From Streptomyces sp. NBC_01216 (GTDB lineage Bacteria > Actinomycetota > Actinomycetes > Streptomycetales > Streptomycetaceae), in contig NZ_CP108677.1 of the NCBI RefSeq assembly GCF_035994945.1, positions 5,642,001 to 5,706,000 of the forward strand: a stretch of 64,000 nucleotides of DNA. Direction: 5' to 3'. A model generated the notes under the pieces. It was not told the origin of the DNA. It made no database searches and saw only the letters and a program-made list of their open reading frames with translations. The position numbers were made by a program, and so were the translations under genes. Of the stretch, positions 45,387 to 57,549 are shown piece by piece (position 1 is the first letter of the stretch; every line of letters begins with the position of its first letter).

Positions 45387-46043
45387 TCACCAGCCGCGTG
45401 CGCGCCACTCCGCGAGGTGCGGTCGCTCGTCGCCCAGGGTGGTGTCCTTGCCGTGGCCCGGGTAGACCCAGGTCTCGTCGGGGAGCACGTCGAAGAGCTT
45501 GGTCTCCACGTCGTGGATCAGGCTCGCGAAGGCGGCCGGGTCCTTCCAGGTGTTGCCCACGCCGCCGGGGAACAGGCAGTCGCCGGTGAAGACGTGCGGG
45601 TGCCCGTGCGGGTCGTCGAAGACCAGGGCGATCGAGCCGGGGGTGTGCCCGGCCAGGCGCCGGGCGGTCAGCTCGACGCGGCCGACCCGGAGGGTGTCGC
45701 CGTCCTCGACCGCGACGTCGGTGGGTACCGGGATGCCCTCGACGTCGTACGCGCCGGCGTAGGTGCGGGCGCCGGTGGCGGCGACCACCTCGGCCAGGGC
45801 CTGCCAGTGGTCGCCGTGCCGGTGGGTGGTGACGACGGACGCGATGCCGTCGTCACCGATCAGCGTCAGCAGGGTGCCGGTCTCATTGGCGGCGTCGATC
45901 AGGAGCTGTTCGCCGGTCGCCCGGCACCGCAGCAGATACGCGTTGTTGTCCATCGGCCCGACCGCGACCTTGGAGATCATCAGGTCCGTCAGCTCGTGTA
46001 CGTCGGCCGGTCCGCCGACCCTCACCGCTCCGCTGTACGTCAT
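45387..46043 (-). CDS. MBL-fold metallo-hydrolase (glyoxalase II-like)
   Basis: A 218-residue metallo-beta-lactamase fold protein. The zinc motif T-H-R-H-G-D-H (HxHxDH), A-G-H-T-P-G-S, the F-T-G-D-C-L-F-P and Y-P-G-H-G metal ligands are all present, the pattern of glyoxalase II-like enzymes. Streptomyces lacks glutathione, so a mycothiol or other thiol ester substrate is possible. It lies 35 bases downstream of, and on the same strand as, the mycothiol-dependent enzyme gene, so the two may be one operon. Confidence 0.9.
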   Translation of the reverse strand: MTYSGAVRVGGPADVHELTDLMISKVAVGPMDNNAYLLRCRATGEQLLIDAANETGTLLTLIGDDGIASVVTTHRHGDHWQALAEVVAATGARTYAGAYDVEGIPVPTDVAVEDGDTLRVGRVELTARRLAGHTPGSIALVFDDPHGHPHVFTGDCLFPGGVGNTWKDPAAFASLIHDVETKLFDVLPDETWVYPGHGKDTTLGDERPHLAEWRARGW

Positions 46044-46078
46044 GGCGCCAGCCTATCCCCGGCCCCCGACAGGCTGCG

Positions 46079-46768
46079 TTACAACGGGGGGAGTTGTGGC
46101 AGCGGGCCGCCCTCGGTCTTCAGGGCGGAGCCGTCCCTTCGGCCGGCGAGCCAGCCGAGCAGTTCAGGGGCGGGGCCGGAGACGGCGACGGGACCGCCGT
46201 CGGCACCGCCGCCGGTCGTCCACGTCGCGCCGCTGTCGGACCGCAGTCCGGTCGACGGTACGTCCTCGCGGCCGGCGAACCGCTCGGCCAGGAAGTCGAT
46301 CTCCCGCAGGGTGAACTCCTCGGGCAGGTCCTCCAGCTCGTAGCCGACATCCAGGTCGACGTGGTGCAGCGCGACCTCCGCCCAGCGTCGGAAGGGCAAC
46401 CGGCCCGCGCGGTCCGTGACGCCGTTGCGCAGCTCCACGATCCGGTCCCAGTCGGCGGGCTCCGCGGCCACGGCCTGGAAGCGCTCGCCGGACTCGCGCA
46501 CGTCGGCGATCTGGACGTCGAGCGGGCGTACGGCGTCACGCGCGATGTCGCCGTCGCGGGTCGCGGCGTCCGCGTACATGGGAAGGCCCTCGAGGACGTT
46601 CACCAGGGCGTCCGCGTTGCGGGCGAGGTGGGCGAGGACGTGGCCGCGGGTCCACCCCGGAAGCCGTGACGCCGACGCCGTCGACGCGTTGTCCAGGGAA
46701 GCGGCTGCGTGGAGGAGCCGGTCGGTCGCTTCACGTACAGATTCCAGGTCACGCACATGGTCGATCAT
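46079..46768 (-). CDS. Mycothiol-dependent maleylpyruvate isomerase family protein
   Basis: A 229-residue DinB-like/MDMPI protein. Features: [20 protein letters not shown] (metal His and helix), [13 protein letters not shown] with the two other metal His, and the C-terminal [13 protein letters not shown] half of the mycothiol-binding domain. The family uses mycothiol as cofactor or substrate for isomerisation or S-transfer. ATG 46768. Upstream gene of a probable pair with the MBL hydrolase; divergent from uvrA. Confidence 0.88.
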   Translation of the reverse strand: MIDHVRDLESVREATDRLLHAAASLDNASTASASRLPGWTRGHVLAHLARNADALVNVLEGLPMYADAATRDGDIARDAVRPLDVQIADVRESGERFQAVAAEPADWDRIVELRNGVTDRAGRLPFRRWAEVALHHVDLDVGYELEDLPEEFTLREIDFLAERFAGREDVPSTGLRSDSGATWTTGGGADGGPVAVSGPAPELLGWLAGRRDGSALKTEGGPLPQLPPL

Positions 46769-46955
46769 GGGGCCGACCCTAGCGCCGCCACTCGTTCGGG
46801 TGAAGCGGTGAGAGCGAGGCCGTAAATCGAATGTGCGTGCTATAGGCTCGGTGGAAGCATCCGGCATCCTTGGTTGTTGGGTATTCAGCACATCCAGGCA
46901 TATCTGCGACCCGCACTCCTGTGCCTCCGCTCTCTCAAGAAAGGTGCGGACCGGC

Positions 46956-50018
<3,063 letters not shown>

Positions 50019-50090
50019 CGATCCCCTCCACCGCGCGGCGGCCTTCCCGCGGAACGCCGCCGCGCCGCGGAGCCCGCCGGGTGACCCCGG

Positions 50091-50115
50091 GCCCGCCGGA
50101 GATCATCCGGCGGGC
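50091..50115. terminator. Terminator between uvrA and PfkB kinase genes
   Basis: A perfect 10-bp inverted repeat (GCCCGCCGGA/TCCGGCGGGC) with a 5-base loop. The right arm overlaps the last codons of the convergent kinase gene. Confidence 0.75.
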
Positions 50116-51011
50116 TCCCGGAACGGACCCAGTTCGTGCGGGTACGGCGGCTCCGCGCCCGGACGCGTACAGGTCACGGCCGCCGCCCTCGCCGCGTACC
50201 CGAGGAGATCTCGCCAGGCCCGCGCGTCCAGGGCCCCCACGGCCCGGTCCCCCAGACCGTGCAGCAGCGCCGCGTTCACCGTGTCGCCCGCGCCGATCGT
50301 GTCGGCGACCGGCACGCCGACCGCCGGTACCGACACCTCGCCGGCGGCGGTGTATGCGGTCAGGCCCGCCGCACCCCGGGTCAGCACGACCGCGCGGGGC
50401 CCCCTCCCGAGCCACTGGGCCGGCGTGCCGCCCAGCCAGGCCGCGTCCTCCTCCGAGAGCTTCAGGACGGAGACGTGCGGCAGCCAGGACACGAAGCGGG
50501 CACGGTAGGTCCCCGCGTCGGGGATCAGGGCGGCCCGAACGTTGGGGTCCAGCAGGACCGGCGTACCGCGCTCCGCCTCCCGTCGCAGCAGCGCCTCGTA
50601 CGCGCTCGCGCCCGGCTCCAGGGCCAGCGAGCAGGTGCCGAAGGCCAGGGCCCGCACCCCGTCCGGGAGGGAATCCGGCAGGGCGAAGAGCCGGTCCGCG
50701 GTCCCCTCGACGTGGAAGGAGTAGCCTGCCGAGCCGTCCGGCCCCACCGAGGCGACCGCCAGTGCCGTCGGTTCCGGGCCGCGCTGCACGAGTCCGTCGT
50801 GGACCCCCGCCGCCCGTAGCCCCCCGAGGAGCGCCTCCCCGAAGGCGTCCGTGGAGACCCGCGAGCAGAAGGCCACGTCCGCGCCGAGCCGTGCCAGCGC
50901 CACGGCCGTGTTGTACGGGCCTCCGCCCGGCCGGGGCACCAGCGGGGACAAGGGGCCCGGGGAGCCGTCCGGCACCAGGTCGATCAGGGATTCACCGGCG
51001 ACGACGATCAC
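50103..51011 (-). CDS. PfkB-family carbohydrate kinase (fructokinase-like)
   Basis: A 302-residue ribokinase-fold enzyme. N-terminal V-V-A-G-E-S-L-I-D-L-V, signature-1 region G-G-G-P-Y-N-T-A-V-A-L-A-R-L-G, and catalytic A-D-T-I-G-A-G-D-T-V-N-A-A-L-L (signature 2, GAGD) are intact. The likeness is to fructokinases/sugar kinases of the PfkB family, acting on a sugar not determined by sequence. The GTG at 51011 is preferred because relatives begin at V-I-V-V-A-G-E; a GTG at 51044 would add 11 residues. Confidence 0.87.
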   Translation of the reverse strand: MIVVAGESLIDLVPDGSPGPLSPLVPRPGGGPYNTAVALARLGADVAFCSRVSTDAFGEALLGGLRAAGVHDGLVQRGPEPTALAVASVGPDGSAGYSFHVEGTADRLFALPDSLPDGVRALAFGTCSLALEPGASAYEALLRREAERGTPVLLDPNVRAALIPDAGTYRARFVSWLPHVSVLKLSEEDAAWLGGTPAQWLGRGPRAVVLTRGAAGLTAYTAAGEVSVPAVGVPVADTIGAGDTVNAALLHGLGDRAVGALDARAWRDLLGYAARAAAVTCTRPGAEPPYPHELGPFREPAG

Positions 51012-51127
51012 GTCCGTGAACGTAGCCCATGCCCCGCCCGTCACGACAGCCCCGGCGACGGTCCGCCGCGGACCGCCGGTATCGTCGCTTCCGTCACCCG
51101 ATGCCCCGATCCCACCGTGGAGCCCAC

Positions 51128-51553
51128 ATGTCCGGCCAGTCCAGCCGCCGCACCGTACTCAAAGGCGCCGCACTCGCCGGTACCGCCGGGCTGGGCGTCG
51201 CCGCCTGTTCCACCGAGTCGAACCTGGGCCACGCCCAGGTCCCGACCCCGACGGCCCCGGTCCCCCTCGGCGCACCCGAGGAGGTGCCGGTCGGCGGCGC
51301 GCGGCTCTACCGCGAACAGCGGGTCGTGGTGAGCTGCCCCGCCGAGGGCCGCTACAAGGCGTTCAGCGCCCAGTGCACCCACGCCGGATGCCTGCTCGAC
51401 GAGGTCGAGGACAACGAGGGCCATTGCCCCTGCCACGGCAGCCGCTTCGACGTCACCACCGGCGAGGCCGTCCAGGGCCCGGCGACCGTCCCGCTCCCCG
51501 AGGTCCCGGTCAGGGTCGAGGGCGGCAGGCTCGTCGCGGGACCGGAGGCGTAA
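51128..51553 (+). CDS. Tat-exported Rieske [2Fe-2S] protein
   Basis: A 141-residue protein. The N-terminus has a Tat-type S-S-R-R-T-V-L-K-G motif (residues 5-13), a hydrophobic stretch and a lipobox VAAC with Cys27, so it is probably a folded, lipid-anchored exported protein. The Rieske cluster sites are C-T-H-A-G-C (83-88) and C-P-C-H-G (100-104): Cys83, His85, Cys100, His103 as ligands and Cys88-Cys102 as disulfide. Partner oxidoreductase unknown; it is not part of the cytochrome bc1 operon. ATG 51128, divergent from the kinase. Confidence 0.9.
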   Translation: MSGQSSRRTVLKGAALAGTAGLGVAACSTESNLGHAQVPTPTAPVPLGAPEEVPVGGARLYREQRVVVSCPAEGRYKAFSAQCTHAGCLLDEVEDNEGHCPCHGSRFDVTTGEAVQGPATVPLPEVPVRVEGGRLVAGPEA

Positions 51554-51572
51554 CCGCGAGACCGCCGGGCCC

Positions 51573-52502
51573 TCACACCCAGTCCCAGTCGATCCCCAGG
51601 ATCCCCGGCCGTACCCCCTGCTCCACCCGGTGGACGGCGCGATGTCGGCCGCTCAGTGTCAGGTCCGCTCGTCCGCCGCGCGGCGCCCCGGCCGAGACCT
51701 GCGCGAAGCTGCGGCACCGTACCGGCAACGCCGCCTCGTCGAAGCGCACCTGCAGCACGTACTGCCCGCCGGCGAAGCGGAAGCCGCGCAGGTACTCACC
51801 GCTCGGACCGGCCGTCCCGTCCTCGAAGCCGTAGCCGAAGAGATGGGTGTCACCGGCCCGCAGCCGGGTGTCGAAGAGCAGCTCGGCGACCACCACCCCG
51901 GTGTCGGCGTGCCAGCGCACCCGGCCGGTCCGGCAGTTCTCCAGCGCGCGCACCTCGACCCGGGACGGATCGCATCCCGGGTCCCCGCGGTGGACGGCCA
52001 GGTAGCGGTCGACGCCGTCCCGGTGCGCCCGCACCACATGCTGGGACTCGCGGCCCACCAGTTCCCGGCCCGCCCCGATCCGGACCCGTTCGTGGTGCCC
52101 CACCGTGTGCAGCCCGCCGTCGACCGGCGTCTCCAGTTCCGCGAGCAGCTCCTCGACCGCGCCGGACGCCTCCACCAGCGAGCGGTACGAGCGACTCGCC
52201 GGCCGCTCCACGTCACCGCGCCCTCCGGCATCCTCGGCCAGCAGCCGGATCAGCGAGTTCACGGGCAGCTGGAGCACTTCCTCCAAGGCGCGGACGGCTT
52301 TCATCGACTCCGGCCGCTGCGGGCGCCGGGCGCCCTGCTGCCAGTAACTGAGACTGGTCACACCGACCTTGACGCCCCGGTGCGCGAGATGGTGCTGCAC
52401 CCGCTGGAGCGGCAGACCGCGCACGGCGAAGGCCGTGCGCAGGGCCAGGTGGAACGGACCGGTGTGCAGCAGCTGCACCAGATCGGCCTCGGTGTGCCCC
52501 AC
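51573..52502 (-). CDS. XRE-type helix-turn-helix regulator
   Basis: A 309-residue protein. The first 70 residues form an XRE-like HTH (P-L-Q-R-V-Q-H-H-L-A-H-R-G-V-K-V-G-V-T-S with Y-W-Q-Q-G-A-R-R-P), and the remaining 230 residues form an unrecognised mixed alpha/beta domain (T-G-R-V-R-W-H-A-D-T-G, E-L-L-F-D-T-R-L, F-A-G-G-Q-Y-V-L-Q-V-R-F), probably sensory. A GTGAACGTTCAC palindrome 13 bases before its start and two GTTCACAGCC repeats nearby suggest autoregulation and control of the divergent papain-like protease gene. GTG or ATG: the frame begins at 52502 with M-G-H-T-E-A-D. Confidence 0.82.
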   Translation of the reverse strand: MGHTEADLVQLLHTGPFHLALRTAFAVRGLPLQRVQHHLAHRGVKVGVTSLSYWQQGARRPQRPESMKAVRALEEVLQLPVNSLIRLLAEDAGGRGDVERPASRSYRSLVEASGAVEELLAELETPVDGGLHTVGHHERVRIGAGRELVGRESQHVVRAHRDGVDRYLAVHRGDPGCDPSRVEVRALENCRTGRVRWHADTGVVVAELLFDTRLRAGDTHLFGYGFEDGTAGPSGEYLRGFRFAGGQYVLQVRFDEAALPVRCRSFAQVSAGAPRGGRADLTLSGRHRAVHRVEQGVRPGILGIDWDWV

Positions 52503-52514
52503 GGGGACTCCTCA

Positions 52515-52617
52515 GTGAACGTTCACGACGCGAGGGGCGGGCCGTCGCGCAGCCGGTCGCGGGGCCGCAGGTGGCGTGAGGACGTGTGTTCACAGCCGGG
52601 TCACACCGTTCACAGCC
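52515..52617. promoter_or_regulatory. GTTCAC operator cluster between XRE regulator and protease
   Basis: A perfect palindrome GTGAACGTTCAC at 52515-52526 and two direct copies of GTTCACAGCC at 52588-52597 and 52608-52617 (20 bases apart) share the GTTCAC half-site. The set lies in the divergent region of the regulator and the papain-like protease gene, as expected for the regulator binding sites. The further stretch to the protease start is a C-rich CA/CCC low-complexity tract (about 52697-52757). Confidence 0.55.
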
Positions 52618-52770
52618 CGCCGTCACCCCGCATTGAAGCGTGTTGACCGGTTTCCGACAACGCTCGATGCTCCTCAGCAGCGTCCGGACGCGCTCCTCCA
52701 CCCCCCACACCCCCACCCCCCACACGCTCCACACACATCCCCACACCCCCCCCGCCCCGGGAGGAACGCG

Positions 52771-53394
52771 ATGCGCAGGAGAAAAACGTCCCTCGCGGCA
52801 CTCGCCGCTGCCGCCCTCTTCCTCGTCCCCACCACCTCGGCCTCCGCCGCCACCCCGGCCTCCGGTGCCCCGGCCCCTGTCGCCGCCCCGGCCGGGAGCG
52901 ACGTGTCGGCCCTCGCGTACAAGCGCCTCGGCATCACCATGCAGGCGCAGCAGAAGAGCAACTGGTGCTGGGCCGCATCCGGCAACACCATCGCGACCTG
53001 GTTCGGCCGCGGCTACTCGCAGAACCAGTTCTGCAACGCCGCCTTCCGGCGGACCCAGGGGTACGACTGCCCCGACAACCAGGCCACGCTGGGCCATGTG
53101 CAGACCGGTCTGAGCTGGGCGGGCATCAGCCCCGGCTCGTACGTCAACGGCTGGCTGCGGTACTCCACCGTGCAGAGCGAGATCAACGCCGACCGCCCGG
53201 TCGAGACACGGATCCAGTGGTCGAGCGGTGGTGGCCACATGCACGTGGTCTACGGCTACGACGACTCCGGCAGCTGGGTGTACTGGGGGGACCCCTGGCC
53301 CTCCAGCGACCGCTACAACTGGGCCTCGCACGCCTGGTACGTGAACAACGGCTCGTTCTCCTGGACCCACTCGCTCTACCGGATCGGGGCGTGA
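52771..53394 (+). CDS. Secreted papain-like cysteine protease
   Basis: A 207-residue exported peptidase. Signal peptide 1-27 (ending A-S-A-A), short Pro/Ala-rich spacer, then a papain-like domain: Q-Q-K-S-N-W-C-W-A-A-S-G with the catalytic Cys and oxyanion Gln, G-G-G-H-M-H-V-V-Y-G-Y-D-D with the catalytic His, and V-Y-W-G-D-P-W-P with the Asp-Pro motif. This is the AvrRpt2/C70-like group found in many actinomycetes. Three further Cys may make a disulfide. GGGAGG precedes ATG 52771. It overlaps the next gene by four bases (GTGA). Confidence 0.87.
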   Translation: MRRRKTSLAALAAAALFLVPTTSASAATPASGAPAPVAAPAGSDVSALAYKRLGITMQAQQKSNWCWAASGNTIATWFGRGYSQNQFCNAAFRRTQGYDCPDNQATLGHVQTGLSWAGISPGSYVNGWLRYSTVQSEINADRPVETRIQWSSGGGHMHVVYGYDDSGSWVYWGDPWPSSDRYNWASHAWYVNNGSFSWTHSLYRIGA

Positions 53395-54185
53395 CGGCCA
53401 TGACGTTCCTCCGTGCCGCGACCACCGGACTGCTGTCCGCCGCCGGTCTCGTCGCCCTCGGTGCCGTGCCGGCCGCCGCGCAGCCCGCCGGGCCGCCTCC
53501 GCCGTCGGCGGCCAGCCCCGAACAGGCCGCCTCCGCCCCGGCGACCCTGGACACGCTGTCCCGCTTCTTCGCGCGGGACGGCGCCCTCGCCCGCTCGGCG
53601 ACCCGGCCGCGGATCGAGGGGGCAGCGGTGCCGGTGCGCGTGCTGTCCCCGGACTTCGTCGCGGGGAAGCCGGGGGCCCCGGTCGCCCGGGTCGAGTTCC
53701 ACGCGAGCAAGGCGGTGGCCTCGGACGGCCGGACGGCCTCGCTGTGGACCGTGCGGCAGACGGACGGCGCCTGGCAGGTGGTGAACATCGCCACCGGCGA
53801 CGACGAGGTCCGCTACGCGGCGCAAGGGGCGCGGGCGCTGCCCGGCGGGGTCGTGTTCCGTGAGCCGCAGATCGACGCCTGGTACGTCCAGAAGGGGGCG
53901 AAGGTGCTGCCGCTGGACGAGGACGCGGTGCGGGCCGTCGGCCGGAACGGCACCAGCCTGAACGCCTACCGACAGCGGGTCGCGGCGGCGTACGGGGACA
54001 AGCTGCCCGGCTCCGCCTACGCCCGGAAGGGCGCGGCCGGCGGCTACGGTACCGCGGCTCCCGTTTCCGCCGGCGAGGAGCCGGCCCTCCCGGCGGGCGT
54101 GACGGCGGCGGGCGTGGGGGTCGCCCTGGCGCTGTGCGTGCCGGCGGTGGCGGCCGTGCGACGCCGGCGAGGTACCGCCACCTGA
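53391..54185 (+). CDS. Membrane-anchored protein coupled to the cysteine protease
   Basis: A 264-residue protein (or 261 from the ATG at 53400). Signal peptide (T-F-L-R-A-A-T-T-G-L-L-S-A-A-G-L to A-A-A-Q), extracytoplasmic domain with F-F-A-R-D-G-A-L-A-R-S and W-T-V-R-Q-T-D-G-A-W-Q-V-V-N-I-A-T-G-D-D-E, and a C-terminal membrane helix with a cytosolic RRRRG end. I recognise no named family. It shares a GTGA overlap with the preceding protease, so both are made together; a role as substrate, activator or inhibitor of the protease is inferred from that only. Confidence 0.72.
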   Translation: MTAMTFLRAATTGLLSAAGLVALGAVPAAAQPAGPPPPSAASPEQAASAPATLDTLSRFFARDGALARSATRPRIEGAAVPVRVLSPDFVAGKPGAPVARVEFHASKAVASDGRTASLWTVRQTDGAWQVVNIATGDDEVRYAAQGARALPGGVVFREPQIDAWYVQKGAKVLPLDEDAVRAVGRNGTSLNAYRQRVAAAYGDKLPGSAYARKGAAGGYGTAAPVSAGEEPALPAGVTAAGVGVALALCVPAVAAVRRRRGTAT

Positions 54186-54189
54186 TCGC

Positions 54190-54230
54190 GGGGCCCGGCC
54201 GGTTCCCTCCGGGGCCGCCGGCCGGGCCCC
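54190..54230 (+). terminator. Terminator of the protease pair
   Basis: A perfect 13-bp inverted repeat (GGGGCCCGGCCGG and complement) starting 4 bases after the stop. A second perfect 11-bp hairpin (CCGCGGCTCAG, 54236-54246 with 54273-54283) follows and holds a copy of AGGCCACCCGACAGGC. The remaining part of the 326-base gap to uvrC shows no gene. Confidence 0.8.
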
Positions 54231-54511
54231 GTGCCCCGCGGCTCAGAGGCCACCCGACAGGCTCTCAGAGCCCTGAGCCGCGGTTCCCCGTCCGGGTTGT
54301 CCCGGCCCGGACGGGGCCGGTCCGCCGGCCGTCCGCACCCGCCCGTACCCCGCGGACCACCCGCCCGCCGTGCACGGGCCGTGGCGCCGTCGCCCGGCCG
54401 GTTACCCGCCGCCGCACCCGTGGTCCCGGAGCGCCCGGCGCCCCGCTCGTCCCGCCGTACCAACGGGCGTGCCCGCCCTGAGCGTCGGTCCCCGCCAGTA
54501 GGGTGGGGAGC

Positions 54512-56566
54512 ATGGCCGACCCCTCCAGCTACCGGCCCCAGCCGGGGCAGATCCCCGATTCGCCGGGGGTCTACAAGTTCCGCGACGAACACCGCCGGGT
54601 GATCTACGTCGGGAAGGCGAAGTCCCTGCGACAGCGGCTGGCCAACTACTTCCAGCCGCTCGCGAGCCTGCACCCGCGTACGGCCACCATGGTGACCACC
54701 GCCGCCTCGGTGGAGTGGACGGTCGTCTCGACGGAGGTCGAGGCGCTGCAGCTGGAGTACTCCTGGATCAAGGAGTACGACCCGCGGTTCAACGTCAAGT
54801 ACCGGGACGACAAGAGCTATCCGTACCTCGCGGTCACCCTGGGCGAGGAGTTCCCGCGCGTTCAGGTGATGCGCGGCCACAAGAAGAAGGGCGTGCGCTA
54901 CTTCGGGCCGTACGCGCACGCCTGGGCCATCCGCGAGACCGTCGACCTGATGCTCCGCGTCTTCCCCGTCCGTACCTGCTCCGCCGGCGTGTTCCGCAAC
55001 GCGGCCTCCGCCGGCCGGCCGTGTCTCCTCGGCTACATCGGCAAGTGCGCGGCCCCCTGCGTGGGCCGCGTCACGCCCGAGGAGCACCGCGAACTGGCCG
55101 CGGAGTTCTGCGACTTCATGGCCGGTCGCACCGGTACGTACATCCGGCGTCTGGAGAAGCGGATGACGGCGGCGGCCGAGGAGACGGAGTACGAGAAGGC
55201 GGCCCGGCTGCGGGACGACATAACGGCACTACGCCGGGCGATGGAGAAGAGCGCCGTCGTTCTCGCCGACGCCACCGACGCCGACCTGATCGCGCTCGCC
55301 GAGGACGAGCTGGAGGCCGCCGTCCAGATCTTCCACGTCCGCGGCGGACGCGTGCGCGGACAGCGCGGCTGGGTCACCGACAAGGTCGAGGCCGTCACCA
55401 CGGCCGGGCTCGTCGAGCACGCGCTCCAGCAGCTGTACGGGGAGGAGAGCGGCGACGCGGTGCCCAAGGAGGTCCTCGTCCCGACGCTGCCCGAGGACGC
55501 CGGAGCCCTCAGCCAGTGGCTCGCCGGCCGGCGCGGGTCCGGTGTCTCGCTGCGCGTCCCGCAGCGCGGCGACAAGAAGGACCTCATGGAGACGGTCGCG
55601 CGCAACGCCCAGCAGGCTCTGGTCCTGCACAAGACCAAGCGCGCCAGTGACCTGACCACCCGCTCACGCGCCCTGGAGGAGATCGCCGAGGCCCTGGAGC
55701 TGGACTCGGCGCCGCTGCGCATCGAGTGCTTCGACGTCTCGCACCTTCAGGGCGACGACGTGGTGGCCTCCATGGTCGTCTTCGAGGACGGACTGCCGCG
55801 CAAGAGCGAGTACCGGCGCTTCCAGATCAAGGGCTTCGAAGGCCAGGACGACGTCCGTTCGATGCACGAGGTGATCAGCCGCCGCTTCAGGCGGTACCTC
55901 GCGGAGAAGGAGCGGACGGGGGAGTGGGGCCCCGAAGGGGTCGCCGAGGACGAGAGCGCCGTCGGCGCGGACGACGGTTACGCCGGCGGAGCGCCGCGCC
56001 GGATCGACGGCGAAGGCGTGGACCCCGCCGCCACGGACGACGGCAGGCCGAAACGCTTCGCCTACCCGCCCCAGCTCGTCGTCGTCGACGGTGGCCGGCC
56101 CCAGGTCGCCGCCGCCCGGCGCGCGCTCGACGAGCTCGGTATCGACGACATCGCCGTCTGCGGTCTCGCCAAGCGCCTCGAAGAGGTCTGGCTGCCCGGA
56201 GACGACGACCCCGTGGTGCTGCCCCGCTCCAGCGAGGGCCTGTACCTCCTCCAGCGGGTACGTGACACGGCTCACGACTTCGCCATCCGCTATCAGCGCT
56301 CGAAGCGCAACAAGCGCGTCAGGACCAGCCCCCTGGACGCGGTCCGCGGGCTCGGCGACAGCCGCAAACAGGCGTTGATCAAGCATTTCGGCTCGGTGAA
56401 GCGGCTGCGGCAGGCGACAATCGAGCAGATCTGCGAGGTCCCCGGCATGGGCCGCAAGACGGCGGAGGCCGTCGCGGTGGCCCTCGCGCAGGCGGCCCCC
56501 GCCGCGCCTGCCGTGAATACGGCGACAGGAGAGATCATGGAAGACGACGGGGGCACGACCGCATGA
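54512..56566 (+). CDS. uvrC: Excinuclease ABC subunit C
   Basis: A 684-residue UvrC, which makes both incisions around the lesion. GIY-YIG nuclease at the N-terminus (P-G-V-Y-K-F-R and [14 protein letters not shown]), a cysteine cluster near 155-190 (R-T-C-S, R-P-C-L-L, C-A-A-P-C), UVR coiled coil ([10 protein letters not shown]) that binds UvrB, RNase H-like nuclease with D-V-S-H-L-Q-G-D and V-V-D-G-G, and C-terminal helix-hairpin-helices. A 40-residue acidic insertion lies between the E-K-E-R-T-G and the final catalytic part. ATG 54512. It overlaps rapZ by four bases (ATGA). Confidence 0.97.
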   Translation: MADPSSYRPQPGQIPDSPGVYKFRDEHRRVIYVGKAKSLRQRLANYFQPLASLHPRTATMVTTAASVEWTVVSTEVEALQLEYSWIKEYDPRFNVKYRDDKSYPYLAVTLGEEFPRVQVMRGHKKKGVRYFGPYAHAWAIRETVDLMLRVFPVRTCSAGVFRNAASAGRPCLLGYIGKCAAPCVGRVTPEEHRELAAEFCDFMAGRTGTYIRRLEKRMTAAAEETEYEKAARLRDDITALRRAMEKSAVVLADATDADLIALAEDELEAAVQIFHVRGGRVRGQRGWVTDKVEAVTTAGLVEHALQQLYGEESGDAVPKEVLVPTLPEDAGALSQWLAGRRGSGVSLRVPQRGDKKDLMETVARNAQQALVLHKTKRASDLTTRSRALEEIAEALELDSAPLRIECFDVSHLQGDDVVASMVVFEDGLPRKSEYRRFQIKGFEGQDDVRSMHEVISRRFRRYLAEKERTGEWGPEGVAEDESAVGADDGYAGGAPRRIDGEGVDPAATDDGRPKRFAYPPQLVVVDGGRPQVAAARRALDELGIDDIAVCGLAKRLEEVWLPGDDDPVVLPRSSEGLYLLQRVRDTAHDFAIRYQRSKRNKRVRTSPLDAVRGLGDSRKQALIKHFGSVKRLRQATIEQICEVPGMGRKTAEAVAVALAQAAPAAPAVNTATGEIMEDDGGTTA

Positions 56567-57549
56567 CCGCGCACGACGAGCACGCCGTGCGCGAACCGCG
56601 TGAACAGCACGACACGCACGACCGAGAAGAAGACGGAGCAGGACACGTGAGTACGAGCACGAAGGAGGCCGGCGAGACCGCCGACGCGGCCATCCCCGAG
56701 CTGGTCATCATCTCCGGCATGTCCGGCGCCGGCCGGTCCACCGCGGCGAAGTGCCTGGAGGACCTCGGCTGGTTCGTCGTCGACAACCTGCCACCCGCGC
56801 TGATCCCCACCATGGTTGAGCTCGGCGCACGCTCCCAGGGCAACGTCGCCAGGATCGCCGTCGTCGTGGACGTCCGCGGTCGGCAGTTCTTCGACGCCCT
56901 CCGGGAGTCCCTCGCCGTCCTCGACTCCCAGCAGGTCACCCGCCGGATCGTCTTCCTGGAGTCCTCCGACGAGGCCCTCGTCCGGCGCTTCGAGTCGGTC
57001 CGCAGACCTCACCCTCTCCAGGGCGACGGCCGGATCACCGACGGGATCGCCGCCGAGCGCGACCTGCTGCGCGAGCTTCGCGGGGACGCCGACCTGGTCA
57101 TCGACACCTCCAGCCTCAACGTCCACGAGCTGCGTGCCAAGATGGACGCCCAGTTCGCGGGCGAAGAGGAGCCGGAGCTGCGGGCCACGGTCATGTCCTT
57201 CGGATTCAAGTACGGGCTGCCCGTCGACGCCGATCTCGTCGTCGACATGCGCTTCCTGCCCAACCCGCACTGGGTCCCCGAGCTGCGGCCCTTCACCGGC
57301 CTCAACGAGGAGGTCTCGGCCTATGTCTTCAACCAGCCGGGCGCCAAGGAGTTCCTCGACCGCTACACCGAGCTGCTCCAGCTGATCGCGGCCGGCTACC
57401 GCCGCGAGGGCAAGCGGTACGTGACGATCGCCGTCGGCTGCACGGGCGGCAAGCACCGCTCGGTCGCCACCTCCGAGAAGCTGGCCGCCCGCCTCGCCGC
57501 GGAAGGGGTCGAGACCGTCGTCGTCCACCGGGACATGGGGCGCGAGTGA
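56563..57549 (+). CDS. rapZ: RapZ family nucleotide-binding protein
   Basis: A 328-residue RapZ (YvcJ) protein. Walker A is G-M-S-G-A-G-R-S (52-59), with Arg58 in place of the usual Lys; Walker B-like V-I-D-T-S and the C-terminal [12 protein letters not shown]-binding/UDP-sugar pocket are present. In E. coli RapZ guides RNase E to GlmZ; actinobacteria lack GlmZ, so its role there is different. The N-terminal 40 residues are acidic and disordered. It overlaps uvrC (ATGA) and yvcK (GTGA): one translationally coupled operon. Confidence 0.94.
   Translation: MTAHDEHAVREPREQHDTHDREEDGAGHVSTSTKEAGETADAAIPELVIISGMSGAGRSTAAKCLEDLGWFVVDNLPPALIPTMVELGARSQGNVARIAVVVDVRGRQFFDALRESLAVLDSQQVTRRIVFLESSDEALVRRFESVRRPHPLQGDGRITDGIAAERDLLRELRGDADLVIDTSSLNVHELRAKMDAQFAGEEEPELRATVMSFGFKYGLPVDADLVVDMRFLPNPHWVPELRPFTGLNEEVSAYVFNQPGAKEFLDRYTELLQLIAAGYRREGKRYVTIAVGCTGGKHRSVATSEKLAARLAAEGVETVVVHRDMGRE

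Noticed and set aside
46769..46955. LexA/SOS box upstream of uvrA
   Set aside because: I looked for a GAAC-N4-GTTC type palindrome in the divergent region and found none; ATCGAATGTGCGTGC is only weakly similar.
52697..52757. CA/CCC low-complexity tract before the papain-like protease as a regulatory repeat
   Set aside because: It is imperfect and has no clear unit; it is more likely a mutation-prone leader without binding sites.
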